DNA of 33,681 nt from Thermoplasmata archaeon (GTDB lineage Archaea > Thermoplasmatota > Thermoplasmata > Lutacidiplasmatales > UBA184), in contig JAKAYT010000013.1 in the NCBI GenBank assembly GCA_021826685.1, positions 1-33,681 of the forward strand, given 5' to 3'. Shown here piece after piece: positions 8,303 through 16,678 of the stretch. The notes under the pieces are model-generated. The model saw nothing but the letters and a program-made list of their open reading frames with translations. It was not told the origin of the DNA and made no database searches. How positions within the stretch are numbered: the stretch's first letter is position 1; each line of letters opens with the position of its first letter. Position numbers and translations under genes: made by a program.

Positions 8303-8310
8303 TATATATA
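8303..8310 (+). promoter_or_regulatory. TATA box of padR, palindromic
   Basis: TATATATA, inside the palindromic GATATATATATC (8301-8312), is the strongest TATA element in the window. Its centre is 26-27 bases before the GTG at 8333, so the padR transcript is probably leaderless. Because the element is symmetrical it could also direct transcription towards the DUF973 gene, which would then have a leader of roughly 90 bases. A PadR operator would be expected to overlap it. Confidence 0.65.
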
Positions 8311-8332
8311 TCGCAACTAGGTATCGACTCTT

Positions 8333-8866
8333 GTGACGTCACAACGCCCCCCGCATCGTCGGTGGCCCGGTGGCTTGGTCGGCACCTACGCGCTCGCCAT
8401 GATGAGTCGGGCCCCGATATATGGAGGGGAGCTTGCTCAGCGCATTGAAGACCTCACGCGGGGCGCATGGAGACCGGGCGCGGGCGCGATCTACCCGAGC
8501 CTGAGAGGGCTCGTCTCGAGGGGGGAGGCGCGGATCGGTCGTCAGGACGGGCGAAAGGTGTACATCTTGACCGCCCGCGGAGCCGCGCGCCTCAACGACC
8601 TGCGCAATCGCATCCGGGAGCGGGGCAGCCGATTCGCCGAGCTTCGCAACCTGATCTTGGACATGGTCGAGCCCTCGGACCGGGCTGCCATCATGCTGGA
8701 CCAACTTCACCACTCGATCCGCGGCTTCGAAGAAATGTATCGGTCGCCGGACTCGATTCCGGACGCTCGGGCCCGAGCTCGAACGCTGGCGCGAGCCCGC
8801 ACGGAGCTTCGACAAGGGCTCGCACGGCTCGGTCCGCCAAAGGGCCATCGAGGTTCTCGTGACTGA
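8333..8866 (+). CDS. PadR-family transcriptional regulator
   Basis: A 177-residue protein with a PadR-type winged helix at about residues 15-95: LVGTYALAMMSRAPIYGGELAQRIED, then WRPGAGAIYPSLRGLVSRGEAR and the wing KVYILTARG. The C-terminal part is helical and charged, as in PadR dimerisation arms. PadR proteins usually repress the transporter genes next to them and release DNA when a toxic ligand binds. Here the gene overlaps the ABC ATPase by eight bases, so regulator and exporter form one operon and autoregulation at the 8303 TATA box is likely. The GTG start fits the promoter spacing. Confidence 0.9.
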   Translation: MTSQRPPHRRWPGGLVGTYALAMMSRAPIYGGELAQRIEDLTRGAWRPGAGAIYPSLRGLVSRGEARIGRQDGRKVYILTARGAARLNDLRNRIRERGSRFAELRNLILDMVEPSDRAAIMLDQLHHSIRGFEEMYRSPDSIPDARARARTLARARTELRQGLARLGPPKGHRGSRD

Positions 8867-9842
8867 AGACGCCATCGTCGCGAACGGCATCACGAAGGCC
8901 TACGGCTCGATGACCGCGGTCGATCACGTCTCCTTCCGCGTTCCCAGCGGAGGGATCTTCGGCCTGGTCGGCCCGAACGGCGCCGGGAAGACAACCATCA
9001 TCAAGGTCCTTACCGGACTCTCGGACTTGACCGGGGGAAACGCCCAGGTGGCAGGATTCGATGTCCGCAAGTACCCGATGGAGGTCAAGCAGCGGATCGG
9101 CTGGGTCGCCGCCGAGGTGATTCTCGACGACGACTTCTCGGGCTGGGAGAACCTCTGGCTCCAGGCGAAGTTCCAGCGGGTCTCCGAATGGAAGGGCCGG
9201 GCCAAGCAGCTTCTCGATTACTTCGCGCTCTCCGCGTTCAAGGACAACAAGGTGGGCACGTACTCGACCGGGATGCGCAAGAAGCTCGAGATTGCGCTCG
9301 CCCTCCTGCACGAACCCCAGATCATCTTCATGGACGAGCCGACGATCGGCCTCGATCCCGGAACGCGCCGAATGCTCTGGGAGCTCATCACCGGCGTGAA
9401 TCGGGAGTACGGGATCACGATCTTCCTCACGAGCCATTACATCGAGGAGGCCGACGCGCTCTGCAGCCAGGTGGCGATCCTCGACCAAGGCAAGATCGCC
9501 GCGATGGGCTCGCCCAATGACCTCAAGGCCCGGGTCCAGGGCGACTACATCGAGCTGGAGACCGGCGAACCGGTCAACGAGACGCGACTACTCGCGATCC
9601 CCGGCGTCCGCGAGGTACGAGCCCAGGGTCGGACGTGGATTCTCAAGGTCGACCGCTCGGAGGAGTTCCTCCCCAGCCTCTTCGATCACGTGAAGCCGGA
9701 CCTGATCCACAAGATCAACGTCGAGAAGCCGAGCCTTGAGTCCGTCTTCATGCAGTTGACGGGCAAGCGGATCGACCAAGCGGGCGCCGAGGTCCAGGAC
9801 TATCGCAAGTTCTACGCCAACGTCCGGAGGGCCCGCGGATGA
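8859..9842 (+). CDS. ABC exporter ATP-binding subunit
   Basis: A 327-residue cytoplasmic ATPase of the drug-exporter (DrrA/CcmA-like) type. Walker A is GPNGAGKT (38-45), the signature is YSTGMRKK (135-142), Walker B is IIFMDE (155-160), the D-loop GLDP follows, and the switch histidine is in TSHYIEEAD. Two departures are visible: the signature is STGMR rather than LSGGQ, and the Q-loop reads GWVAAEVIL, with no glutamine in the expected place. Both also occur in some exporters of this class. About 100 C-terminal residues form the extra domain typical of DrrA-like proteins. The GTG start overlaps padR by eight bases, and the stop overlaps the permease start as ATGA. Confidence 0.93.
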   Translation: MTEDAIVANGITKAYGSMTAVDHVSFRVPSGGIFGLVGPNGAGKTTIIKVLTGLSDLTGGNAQVAGFDVRKYPMEVKQRIGWVAAEVILDDDFSGWENLWLQAKFQRVSEWKGRAKQLLDYFALSAFKDNKVGTYSTGMRKKLEIALALLHEPQIIFMDEPTIGLDPGTRRMLWELITGVNREYGITIFLTSHYIEEADALCSQVAILDQGKIAAMGSPNDLKARVQGDYIELETGEPVNETRLLAIPGVREVRAQGRTWILKVDRSEEFLPSLFDHVKPDLIHKINVEKPSLESVFMQLTGKRIDQAGAEVQDYRKFYANVRRARG

Positions 9843-10696
9843 GCGCCGAGACCGAGCACGGCGTCGCGCTCCCCACTCCGAACGTCGTCGCCCCGCCGAC
9901 CTCCGAGTTCCATCGGATCGGTCAGATGAGCCAGTTCACCGGTCTGTACTCCCGGGAGCTCCTGCGGACCTTCCGAAACCCTTGGGTCCTCGTGATCACC
10001 GTCGTTCAGCCGTTCATGTGGCTCGCCTTCTTCGGCTCGAGCTTCGCGAACGTTCCGCTCGCCGAGCTCGAAAAGCTGCTGCACATCACCATCTCGAGCT
10101 ACACCCAATTCCTGCTCCCGGGGGTCCTGTCGACGTCGATGCTGAGCGTCGGGATGTTTGGCGCGATGAGCACGATCCAAGACAAGCGGTTTGGCTACAT
10201 GAAACGGATTTTGCTCACACCCACGTCCAAGTCCACGGTGTTCCTGGCGAAGGCCCTCGGCTCCGCGACGCGGGGGCTCGTCCAGATCCCGGTAATGGTC
10301 GTCGCCGCCCTTGCGTTCGGCGTTCAACTGGACGGGACCCCCCTCATGTGGGCCGGCTTCGTCCTCGCGCTGATCTTCCTCGCGCTCGGGTTCTCAAGCC
10401 TGTTCCTCGCGGTGACCGCCTCGAGCACCGACTGGCAGACCCCGGGGGTCATCTCGAACTTCATCATGATGCCCCTGATGTTCGCGAGCGGGGCGCTTTT
10501 CCCGACGGCGAACTTCCCGGCCTGGATGGCTACGATCGCCAACTGGAACCCGGTGACCTACACCGCCCTCTTGGGGCGCGGGGTTGTCGTCAGCGGCACC
10601 TTTGACTGGCTCTACCTCGGCTACGTTGCGATCTTTGCCGGACTCCTGGTGCTCGCGGGCACCTTGGTGGGCCGCAAGTACATGAAGGTCGAGTGA
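9839..10696 (+). CDS. ABC-2 type exporter permease
   Basis: A 285-residue integral membrane protein with six predicted helices. An N-terminal cytoplasmic segment of about 40 residues ends in SRELLRTFRNPWVLV, the usual entry to the first helix of DrrB-like permeases. The later FASGALFPTANFPAWM string, just after helix five, is the conserved re-entrant region of the ABC-2 family. It pairs with the preceding ATPase, whose stop codon overlaps its ATG. Together they probably export a small hydrophobic compound or lipid-like toxin under PadR control. The substrate cannot be told from the sequence. Confidence 0.92.
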   Translation: MSAETEHGVALPTPNVVAPPTSEFHRIGQMSQFTGLYSRELLRTFRNPWVLVITVVQPFMWLAFFGSSFANVPLAELEKLLHITISSYTQFLLPGVLSTSMLSVGMFGAMSTIQDKRFGYMKRILLTPTSKSTVFLAKALGSATRGLVQIPVMVVAALAFGVQLDGTPLMWAGFVLALIFLALGFSSLFLAVTASSTDWQTPGVISNFIMMPLMFASGALFPTANFPAWMATIANWNPVTYTALLGRGVVVSGTFDWLYLGYVAIFAGLLVLAGTLVGRKYMKVE

Positions 10697-10754
10697 CCCG
10701 GAGCTGGGGCCGGAGAGGACCCCCGGCATGGGTGGTGTGAGGGTGCGCTCACGC

Positions 10755-10760
10755 TTATAC
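10755..10760 (+). promoter_or_regulatory. TATA-like box of the pirin gene
   Basis: TTATAC is centred about 38 bases before the ATG at 10796, predicting a leader of roughly a dozen bases. That leader contains AGGTGA (10783-10788), a good match to the archaeal Shine-Dalgarno consensus, seven bases before the start. This gene therefore seems to use a leader, unlike several neighbours. Confidence 0.45.
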
Positions 10761-10795
10761 GACTCCTCCCCACCTAGCGAGTAGGTGACATCGTC

Positions 10796-11671
10796 ATGAC
10801 CGCTCTTCTCCGCTCGATCGCCCAACGCTTCCCCGGAACCGAGACGATGGAGGGGGCCGGAGTCCGTCTCCGGCGGATGTTCGGTAACCGCCAGGTCCCG
10901 CTGTTCGACCCGTACCTTCTGCTGGACAACTTCGGCTCCTCGAACCCGGAGGACTACCTCGCGGGCTTTCCGTGGCACCCGCACCGGGGGATCGAAACGG
11001 TCACGTACATGCTCGAGGGCGAGGTCGCCCACGGCGACACGCTGGGGAACTCCGGCACGATCGGCCCGGGCGACGTCCAGTGGATGACCGCCGGTAGCGG
11101 GATCATCCACCAGGAGATGCCTCAGCGCTCGGAGGGACGGCTCTCCGGTTTCCAGCTGTGGGTCAATCTCCCCGCGAAGGAGAAGATGGCGGTCCCGGCG
11201 TACCGGGGGCTATCGGGCGCCGACCTCCCAATCGTTCCGTTGGAGCACGGTGGCAAGGTTCGGGTGATCGCGGGAACGTTCGACCGCGTCGTCGGACCGG
11301 TCCGCGGCCTTTCCGTCGATCCCACGTACCTCGACATCGACCTGCCGGCCCACGAGTCGATCGAGCTCCCCACCCCGCGCAGTCACACCGCCTTCTCTCA
11401 GGTGGTGAGCGGGTCCGGCTCGTTCGACGCGGCCCCGGGTCCCCGGGCCTCGCCGGGCGAGACGCTCCTGTACGGACCCGGCGAGCGCGTGCGGATCGCC
11501 GCCGGAGACGAGCCGCTTCGGTTCCTGTTCGTCACGGGGCGGCCGATCGGCGAGCCGGTCGCGTGGTACGGCCCGATCGTGATGAATCGCCCGGAGGAGC
11601 TGAACGAGGCGGCGCGCGAACTACAGACCGGCCAGTTCATCCGCCACCGCTCCCCGATCCTCGAGGAGTAA
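10796..11671 (+). CDS. Pirin family protein
   Basis: A 291-residue bicupin. The N-terminal cupin carries the metal site: FPWHPHRGIETVTY gives H61 and H63, and SGIIHQEMP gives H105 and E107, matching the His-His-His-Glu iron site of human pirin and the quercetinase-like E. coli YhhW. The C-terminal cupin (about 170-270) lacks such residues, as usual. Some pirins oxidise flavonols and others regulate metabolic enzymes or transcription, so the cellular role here is open. The last 35 bases overlap the end of lysK on the opposite strand; both reading frames look normal to the end. Confidence 0.92.
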   Translation: MTALLRSIAQRFPGTETMEGAGVRLRRMFGNRQVPLFDPYLLLDNFGSSNPEDYLAGFPWHPHRGIETVTYMLEGEVAHGDTLGNSGTIGPGDVQWMTAGSGIIHQEMPQRSEGRLSGFQLWVNLPAKEKMAVPAYRGLSGADLPIVPLEHGGKVRVIAGTFDRVVGPVRGLSVDPTYLDIDLPAHESIELPTPRSHTAFSQVVSGSGSFDAAPGPRASPGETLLYGPGERVRIAAGDEPLRFLFVTGRPIGEPVAWYGPIVMNRPEELNEAARELQTGQFIRHRSPILEE

Positions 11672-12695
11672 GGCCTTCGAGGAGCTGACGGAAGGCGACG
11701 CGGAGCACTTCCGCACTCGTGTTGAGGTCCGCGAGGTCGAGCGCCTCCTCGTCGGTGTGGTCGAGGTGGGCGTCCCCCGGCCCGTAGGCGGCGCCGCCGA
11801 GGCCCCATGCCGGGGCCACGATGTTGAGGTCCGACGTGCCGCCCTTGCGCCAGAGCGTCGGCCGCCCGCCCTGAGCTCGGATCCCGTCGACCAGCGCGCG
11901 GACCACCGGGTCCGAACGGCCGCTCTCGAACGGCTCGATGGAAGCGATCGTCTCTATGGAGTCGGCGGCTGTGAGAGGGGGCAGGGACGCCGCGACGCTC
12001 TCCACCGTTCGGCCGGGAGGGATCCGCAGGTCGACCACGACCTCCACCGATTCCCTTCCGGCGCTCTCGCCCGATCGGATCGCATCGACCTTGACGGTCA
12101 GGGAGTGGAAGCGATCGACCCCCGTGTCGGATAGCTCCCGCACCGCGCAGGCCCAGTCCATGGCCCGCTCGGTGGTCGACAGATCGGGGGCCGAGAGATG
12201 GCGACGTTCCCCGCGTATCCGTGCGCGAAGTCGGAGATCCCCCTTGTAGCCGATGGCGATGCCGTTCCAGCCGCTCGGTTCCCCGGCGATGACCGCCTCC
12301 GGCGCCAGCGAGGGGATCAGGTGCCGTGCGCCGCGGCTGTCCGACTCCTCGCCGACCGAAGCGACGACCACGAGCTCGCCGTGCGGAAGGACCTCGGGGC
12401 GGGCGAGCAGCGCGGAGAGGAGGGGTCCCTTCGCGTCGCACGCCCCGCGACCCAGGATGCGACTCCCGTCCCGGCGAACCGGGATCCGCCCGGGGACCGT
12501 ATCGATGTGTCCGAGGTAGACGATCTGCGGGCGCCCGCGGCCGCACCGTGCGACTCCGTTGCCGACCGCGTCGGTCTCGACCGCAAAGCCGAGGCGGGTA
12601 GCTACCCGGGCGAACGCGCGGACCCCGGCGGTCTCGTCCCCCGTCGGGCTGTACGCCTCGAGGAGGTCCGTGAGGAGAGCGGCCTCATCGGCCAT
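11637..12695 (-). CDS. lysK: [LysW]-lysine/ornithine hydrolase
   Basis: A 352-residue M20-family metallopeptidase that should cut the finished ornithine (or lysine) off the C-terminus of LysW, the last carrier-bound step. Metal-binding residues are visible: H63 and D65 in LGHIDTVPG, D87 in GRGACDAKG, and the E116-E117 pair in VGEESDSRG. Its ATG overlaps the end of lysJ by 11 bases, so it is the last gene of the operon. The final residues (GSGSGGG) are low complexity and lie where the gene overlaps the convergent pirin gene by 35 bases, so the tail may be under constraint from the other strand rather than functional. Confidence 0.9.
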   Translation of the reverse strand: MADEAALLTDLLEAYSPTGDETAGVRAFARVATRLGFAVETDAVGNGVARCGRGRPQIVYLGHIDTVPGRIPVRRDGSRILGRGACDAKGPLLSALLARPEVLPHGELVVVASVGEESDSRGARHLIPSLAPEAVIAGEPSGWNGIAIGYKGDLRLRARIRGERRHLSAPDLSTTERAMDWACAVRELSDTGVDRFHSLTVKVDAIRSGESAGRESVEVVVDLRIPPGRTVESVAASLPPLTAADSIETIASIEPFESGRSDPVVRALVDGIRAQGGRPTLWRKGGTSDLNIVAPAWGLGGAAYGPGDAHLDHTDEEALDLADLNTSAEVLRVAFRQLLEGLTPRGSGSGGG

Positions 12696-13845
12696 CGCGC
12701 AGGACCTCGTCGATCGTGGCGAGCGCCGAGTCCCAGTCCGCTTCGGCGATCGGGATCGGCGGCAGGAGCCGGATGACCTCAGGACCCGCCGCGCTGGCGA
12801 GATAACCCCGCCGGCGCAACTCCTCCAGGTAGGGTGCCGCCCGCTCCCGGAGCTCGACGCCGATCATCATCCCGAGCCCCCGTGCTTCGCGGATCTTGGG
12901 GTTCGCGAGCCCGCGTAGGCGCGCCAGCCCCGCGACCCCGAGGCGCTCGGCGCGCTCGTCGATCCGTTCGTTGACCAAGACGTCCAGTGCGGCCACGCCG
13001 GCGGCGCACGCGATCGGGTTCCCCCCGAACGTCGAGTGGAGCGTTCCTTGGAACTTCGCCTCGACGTCGGTCGTCGTGACCGTCGCGCCAATCGGAATGC
13101 CTCCCGCCAGCGACTTCGCGAGCGCGAGGATGTCGGGGTGGATCCCGTAGCGCTCGAACGCCCATCGGCGACCGGTTCGGCCCATGCCGGTCTGGATCTC
13201 GTCGAAGATGAGCTTCGCCCCGTGGGCGTCGCACGCGGCCCGGGCCGCCCGAACGAACTCAGGGTCGGCCACGTGGATGCCGCCCTCGCCCTGGACGAGC
13301 TCCAGGATCACGCCGGCGGTCCGGTCCGTGACCGTAGCTTCCAGCTTGGCGATGTCGTTCAAGGGCACGTGCGCGAACCCCGGCACGAGGGGCTCGAACG
13401 GCCGGCGCAGGTCCGAGCGCCAGGTCGCGGACAGCGCGCCCATCGTGCGCCCGTGGAAGCCGCGCATCATCGCGACGAACTCCGTCCGGCCGGTGGCCGA
13501 TCGCGCGAGCTTGATCGCCGTCTCCATCGCCTCGGTCCCGGAGTTCGATAGGAACACGCGCGCGAGGCGCGGGGGCATCAGGCTGAGCAATCGGTCGACG
13601 AAGTCGATACGCGGTCGGGTCGTGTAGCCGGAGCTGACGAAGACGAGCTCGCCGGCCTGGCGCTGGATGGCCTCGACGATGCGCGGATGGGAGTGCCCCA
13701 GATTGGCGACGCCGAGGGAGGCCCCCAAATCGACGTACTTGCCTCCGGTCGCGTCCCAGACGTAGGCCCCCTCCCCGCGGACGATCGTCCGTCGAGCCAC
13801 TCCCGCGATGCCGAACTCCCCACGCGCGATCTCCGAGCCCATCAT
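12685..13845 (-). CDS. lysJ: [LysW]-aminoadipate/glutamate semialdehyde aminotransferase
   Basis: A 386-residue class-III PLP aminotransferase that converts the carrier-bound semialdehyde to an amine using glutamate. The PLP lysine is K244 in LALAKSLAGG; NSGTEAMETA (101-110) binds the cofactor phosphate, and IFDEIQTGMGRTG contains the PLP-contacting aspartate. Similarity is to LysJ/ArgD, and the LysW operon decides in favour of the carrier-bound substrate. Two adjacent ATGs (13845 and 13842) could start it; the first forms an ATGA overlap with the lysZ stop. The protein probably serves ornithine formation, and many archaeal homologues handle lysine intermediates as well. Confidence 0.92.
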   Translation of the reverse strand: MMGSEIARGEFGIAGVARRTIVRGEGAYVWDATGGKYVDLGASLGVANLGHSHPRIVEAIQRQAGELVFVSSGYTTRPRIDFVDRLLSLMPPRLARVFLSNSGTEAMETAIKLARSATGRTEFVAMMRGFHGRTMGALSATWRSDLRRPFEPLVPGFAHVPLNDIAKLEATVTDRTAGVILELVQGEGGIHVADPEFVRAARAACDAHGAKLIFDEIQTGMGRTGRRWAFERYGIHPDILALAKSLAGGIPIGATVTTTDVEAKFQGTLHSTFGGNPIACAAGVAALDVLVNERIDERAERLGVAGLARLRGLANPKIREARGLGMMIGVELRERAAPYLEELRRRGYLASAAGPEVIRLLPPIPIAEADWDSALATIDEVLRDGR

Positions 13846-14639
13846 ACGAACACGGTCCCCTGTCCGGCCAGGGCAGCCGCGACGGGCCGGGGGGTCGCCG
13901 ACGAGCCGATGACGGCGCTCCCGACCCCCGCGCGAACGGCCTCGATCGCGGCCCGGACCTTCTTGTGCATCCGTCCCCGCGCAGCGGTCATCACCTCGGC
14001 CTCGTTCGAGGCGTCGACCCGAGGGATAAGGCTCCGCGGGTCGTCCGCATCGCGCAGGACGCCCTCCACGTTCGTCAGCAGCACTAGCCCGTCCGCGTGG
14101 AGCGCCGCCGCGACGCGCGCGGCCACGCGGTCGGCGTCGACGTTCACGACCTCTCCTTCGGGCGTAAGGGCCGGGGGGCCGATGACCGGAACGTAACCGC
14201 CCTGTCGCAACCGTTCGATCAGGTCGGTCCGGACCGACTCGAGCGAGCCGGAGAGGTCGGCGGCCACCCGGACGACGCGCCCATCTTGGACCGCGCGCGC
14301 TCCTTCCTTGCGCCGTGCGGTCAGGAGACCGCCGTCGACGCCCGAGAGACCCACGGCCGGCACGTGGCGGGTCGCGAGCTCCCGGACGATTCGGGTCTGG
14401 ACGCTCCCGGCGAGCGCAAGGATCACCACTTCCAGGTGGGCCGCGTCCGTGTGCCGGGAGACGGTGCCACTGGGGCTGGTGTAATATCGGGGGGGCCGAC
14501 CGAGCGCCGTGCCCAGGCGATCGATCTCTTCGGATCCGCCGTGGACGAGGACGTACTCGGACGGACGCAGAGCTACCTCGTCCAGCACGGGAGCGAGGCT
14601 GTTCCCGCTCGCTCCTCCGACCTTCACGACGATCGTCAT
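13842..14639 (-). CDS. lysZ: [LysW]-aminoadipate/glutamate kinase
   Basis: A 265-residue amino-acid kinase, homologous to N-acetylglutamate kinase, that phosphorylates the side-chain carboxylate of the LysW-bound substrate. Visible family strings are MTIVVKVGGASG at the start, VLVHGGSEEID for the substrate, and VNVDADRVAARVAAALHADGLVLLTNVEGV for the nucleotide region. Near the end, GRMHKKVRAAIEAVRAG matches the conserved kinase segment that contacts ATP. The frame is open 25 codons further upstream, into lysY, but homology begins at the ATG at 14639, which leaves a five-base gap after the lysY stop. Confidence 0.92.
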   Translation of the reverse strand: MTIVVKVGGASGNSLAPVLDEVALRPSEYVLVHGGSEEIDRLGTALGRPPRYYTSPSGTVSRHTDAAHLEVVILALAGSVQTRIVRELATRHVPAVGLSGVDGGLLTARRKEGARAVQDGRVVRVAADLSGSLESVRTDLIERLRQGGYVPVIGPPALTPEGEVVNVDADRVAARVAAALHADGLVLLTNVEGVLRDADDPRSLIPRVDASNEAEVMTAARGRMHKKVRAAIEAVRAGVGSAVIGSSATPRPVAAALAGQGTVFV

Positions 14640-14644
14640 GCGCC

Positions 14645-15673
14645 CTACGCCGGGTGAAGGCCCGCGAACTCGAGACCTCGCGTCTCGGGGAACCCGACAG
14701 CGATGTTGAGGCACTGGAGGGCGTTGCCGGCGGCGCCCTTCATGAGGTTGTCAATGGCGCTCAGGGCGACCACGCGTCCTGCACGGGGGTCCAGGGCGAA
14801 CCCGACGTCCGCGTAGTTCGACCCGTACAGGACCTTCGGATCCGGGGCGCGGTGGATCCCGTCCGGGTCGTGGACGATGCGCACGAACGGCTCGTTCGCG
14901 TACGCGGCCCGATAGGCGCGCCAGAGCTGCTTGTCGTCGGTCGGACCGGCGCCGACGGCGTGGCAGGTCGAAAGCACGCCCCGCACCGAACCGACCGCAT
15001 GCGCGCTCATCGCGATCCGCAGGCCCGTCTCCTGCTCGATCTCGGCGGTGTGGCGGTGGCCGACCGGAGCGTACGGGCGGATCGCACCGCTGCGCTCGGG
15101 ATGGGCGGCGGCCGGACCGGCATCCGCACCCCCCGCGGAGGAGCCGCTCTTCGCGTCGACGATGACCGGGCGCTTCGCGTCGATCAGTTGCGCGTCGACC
15201 AAGGGGCGCAACGCCAGGATCGAGGCGATCGCGATGCACCCGGGATTCGCGATGAGCCGCGCGCCCCGCAGCGCTTCGCGATGCAGCTCGGGAACCCCAT
15301 AGACGCTCCGGCGGAGGAGTTCGGGGTGCGGATGCTCGACGCCGTAGAACTCGGGGTACTGGGCCGGGTCCTTGAGGCGGTGGTCGGCCGAGAGATCCAC
15401 GACCCAACCGCCGGACGCGAGCCATTCGGGCATCCGGCCCATGGCCGAACGATGCGGAACGGCGATGAACGTGACATCCGCGGGCTCGACCTTCTCGTGC
15501 GGCACGAACACAAGCTCGGTGCGCTTGCGAAGGTTCGGGTGCACCCGGCCGACGGCCTGGCCGGCGTGACTGTCGGAACTGACCTGCACGACCTCGAGGT
15601 CCGGATGCTGCAGGGCAAGGCGTAGGAGCTCGCCGCCGACATACCCCGAAGCGCCGACGATCGCGGTCTTCAT
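14645..15673 (-). CDS. lysY: [LysW]-aminoadipate/glutamate phosphate reductase
   Basis: A 342-residue NADPH-dependent semialdehyde dehydrogenase of the ArgC/LysY family that reduces the acyl phosphate made by LysZ. The nucleotide-binding GASGYVGG lies at residues 7-14, the nucleophile is C146 in IANPGCIA, and a histidine-rich GHRHTAEIEQE string near the middle belongs to the catalytic domain. Length and motif order are normal. The ATG overlaps the lysX stop as ATGA, so the two are translationally coupled. Confidence 0.93.
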   Translation of the reverse strand: MKTAIVGASGYVGGELLRLALQHPDLEVVQVSSDSHAGQAVGRVHPNLRKRTELVFVPHEKVEPADVTFIAVPHRSAMGRMPEWLASGGWVVDLSADHRLKDPAQYPEFYGVEHPHPELLRRSVYGVPELHREALRGARLIANPGCIAIASILALRPLVDAQLIDAKRPVIVDAKSGSSAGGADAGPAAAHPERSGAIRPYAPVGHRHTAEIEQETGLRIAMSAHAVGSVRGVLSTCHAVGAGPTDDKQLWRAYRAAYANEPFVRIVHDPDGIHRAPDPKVLYGSNYADVGFALDPRAGRVVALSAIDNLMKGAAGNALQCLNIAVGFPETRGLEFAGLHPA

Positions 15674-16524
15674 GGCTGCGCCGCCTCGAGGGCGAAGGAG
15701 AGGATCCGGTCGGCGATGTCGACCTGGGTCGTCGTTCCCTGGAGAGCCTTGAACTCCGGGGTAGGATTGACCTCGTGGACGACGTACCCCTCTGGCCCCT
15801 CCATCACATCGACCGCGAGAACGCCGCCGCCCATCGCCCGAGCCGCGCGCCTCGCGAGCTCGGAGAGCTCGCCCGAGAGGGGCAGGGCTTCGGTCGTGGC
15901 TCCTCGAGCCGCGTTCGTCCGCCAGTGCGTCGAACGGCGGACCATCCCCGCAATCGGCTCGTCGCCCACGACCAGGATGCGCAGGTCCCGCTCGGGCTTG
16001 GGGACGTGCTCCTGAACGTAGAAGATCGACTGGGTTGGAGACGGTAGCGCGCTCTTGTGTTCGAGGATTTGCTCCGCTTCCTCGCGGTCATGCACCCGCG
16101 CGATGAGGCGACCCCATGAACCGATCGGAGGCTTGAGGACCGCCGGATAACCGATCTCGTCCAGCGCGCGAAGCGCGGCCTCTTCGGTGAGGGCCACGAT
16201 CGTCCGAGGGGTGGGGATACCGGCCCGACTCAGCGCGAGGGAGCCGAGGATCTTGTCCCCGGCACGTTCGGTGACTTCGGCATTGTTCACCGTCCTGACG
16301 CCCTCGTTCTCGAGGCAGCGCAGCGCGTAGAGCCCCCGGATGTGGCTCACCGACCGGTTGAGCACGAGATCGATCGGGGGGGGCGCACCGCCGATCGGGA
16401 ACAGCATCCCCTCGTCGTGCATCGGCTCGAGGGAGATCCCCCGGGCGCTCGCCGCAGCGAGCAGCCACTTTTCCTCGGGTCTCAGGATCGTGTAGAAGAG
16501 GCCGAGGCGGATGGGCTCACTCAC
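15670..16524 (-). CDS. lysX: LysW ligase (LysX/ArgX-type ATP-grasp)
   Basis: A 284-residue ATP-grasp ligase that joins glutamate or 2-aminoadipate through its amino group to the C-terminal glutamate of LysW. ATP-grasp strings are visible: YPAVLKPPIGSWGR for phosphate binding, YVQEHVPKPERDLRILVVGD, and the metal-binding E251 and N253 in HEVNPTPEF. The GTG start at 16524 overlaps lysW by eight bases. Whether it is LysX (aminoadipate), ArgX (glutamate) or bifunctional cannot be settled by eye. The operon holds argG and argH and no homocitrate-pathway genes, which favours glutamate and arginine. Confidence 0.9.
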   Translation of the reverse strand: MSEPIRLGLFYTILRPEEKWLLAAASARGISLEPMHDEGMLFPIGGAPPPIDLVLNRSVSHIRGLYALRCLENEGVRTVNNAEVTERAGDKILGSLALSRAGIPTPRTIVALTEEAALRALDEIGYPAVLKPPIGSWGRLIARVHDREEAEQILEHKSALPSPTQSIFYVQEHVPKPERDLRILVVGDEPIAGMVRRSTHWRTNAARGATTEALPLSGELSELARRAARAMGGGVLAVDVMEGPEGYVVHEVNPTPEFKALQGTTTQVDIADRILSFALEAAQP

Positions 16525-16678
16525 CCCAGTCTTCCGCTTCCTTCGGGGCGCGTTCGACGGTGATCGGTGCGGTGGCCAGAACCTCGAGCTCCGTCCCGCA
16601 GTCCCGGCAGGGGAAGATTTCGCCGGCGATCATCGCACCACAGTCGACCTGGGCATCGCATTCCGGACAGTTGGTCAT
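16517..16678 (-). CDS. lysW: LysW amino-group carrier protein
   Basis: This 53-residue acidic protein carries the growing amino acid. It starts MTNCPECDAQ and ends in EDWGE, the invariant C-terminus whose final glutamate is loaded by LysX. Zinc is expected at C4, C7, C24 and C27 (CPEC and CRDC), the zinc-ribbon knuckles of the family; C13 is extra. The chain passes from LysX through LysZ, LysY, LysJ and LysK while the carrier keeps the substrate's amino group protected and supplies a charged docking surface. It overlaps argH by four bases (ATGA) and lysX by eight, so the carrier and its loading enzyme are translated together. Confidence 0.96.
   Translation of the reverse strand: MTNCPECDAQVDCGAMIAGEIFPCRDCGTELEVLATAPITVERAPKEAEDWGE

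Noticed and set aside
11637-16678. Reading the LysW gene cluster as a dedicated lysine pathway
   Set aside because: No homocitrate synthase, homoaconitase or related genes are present, and argG/argH head the operon. A dual role is not excluded.
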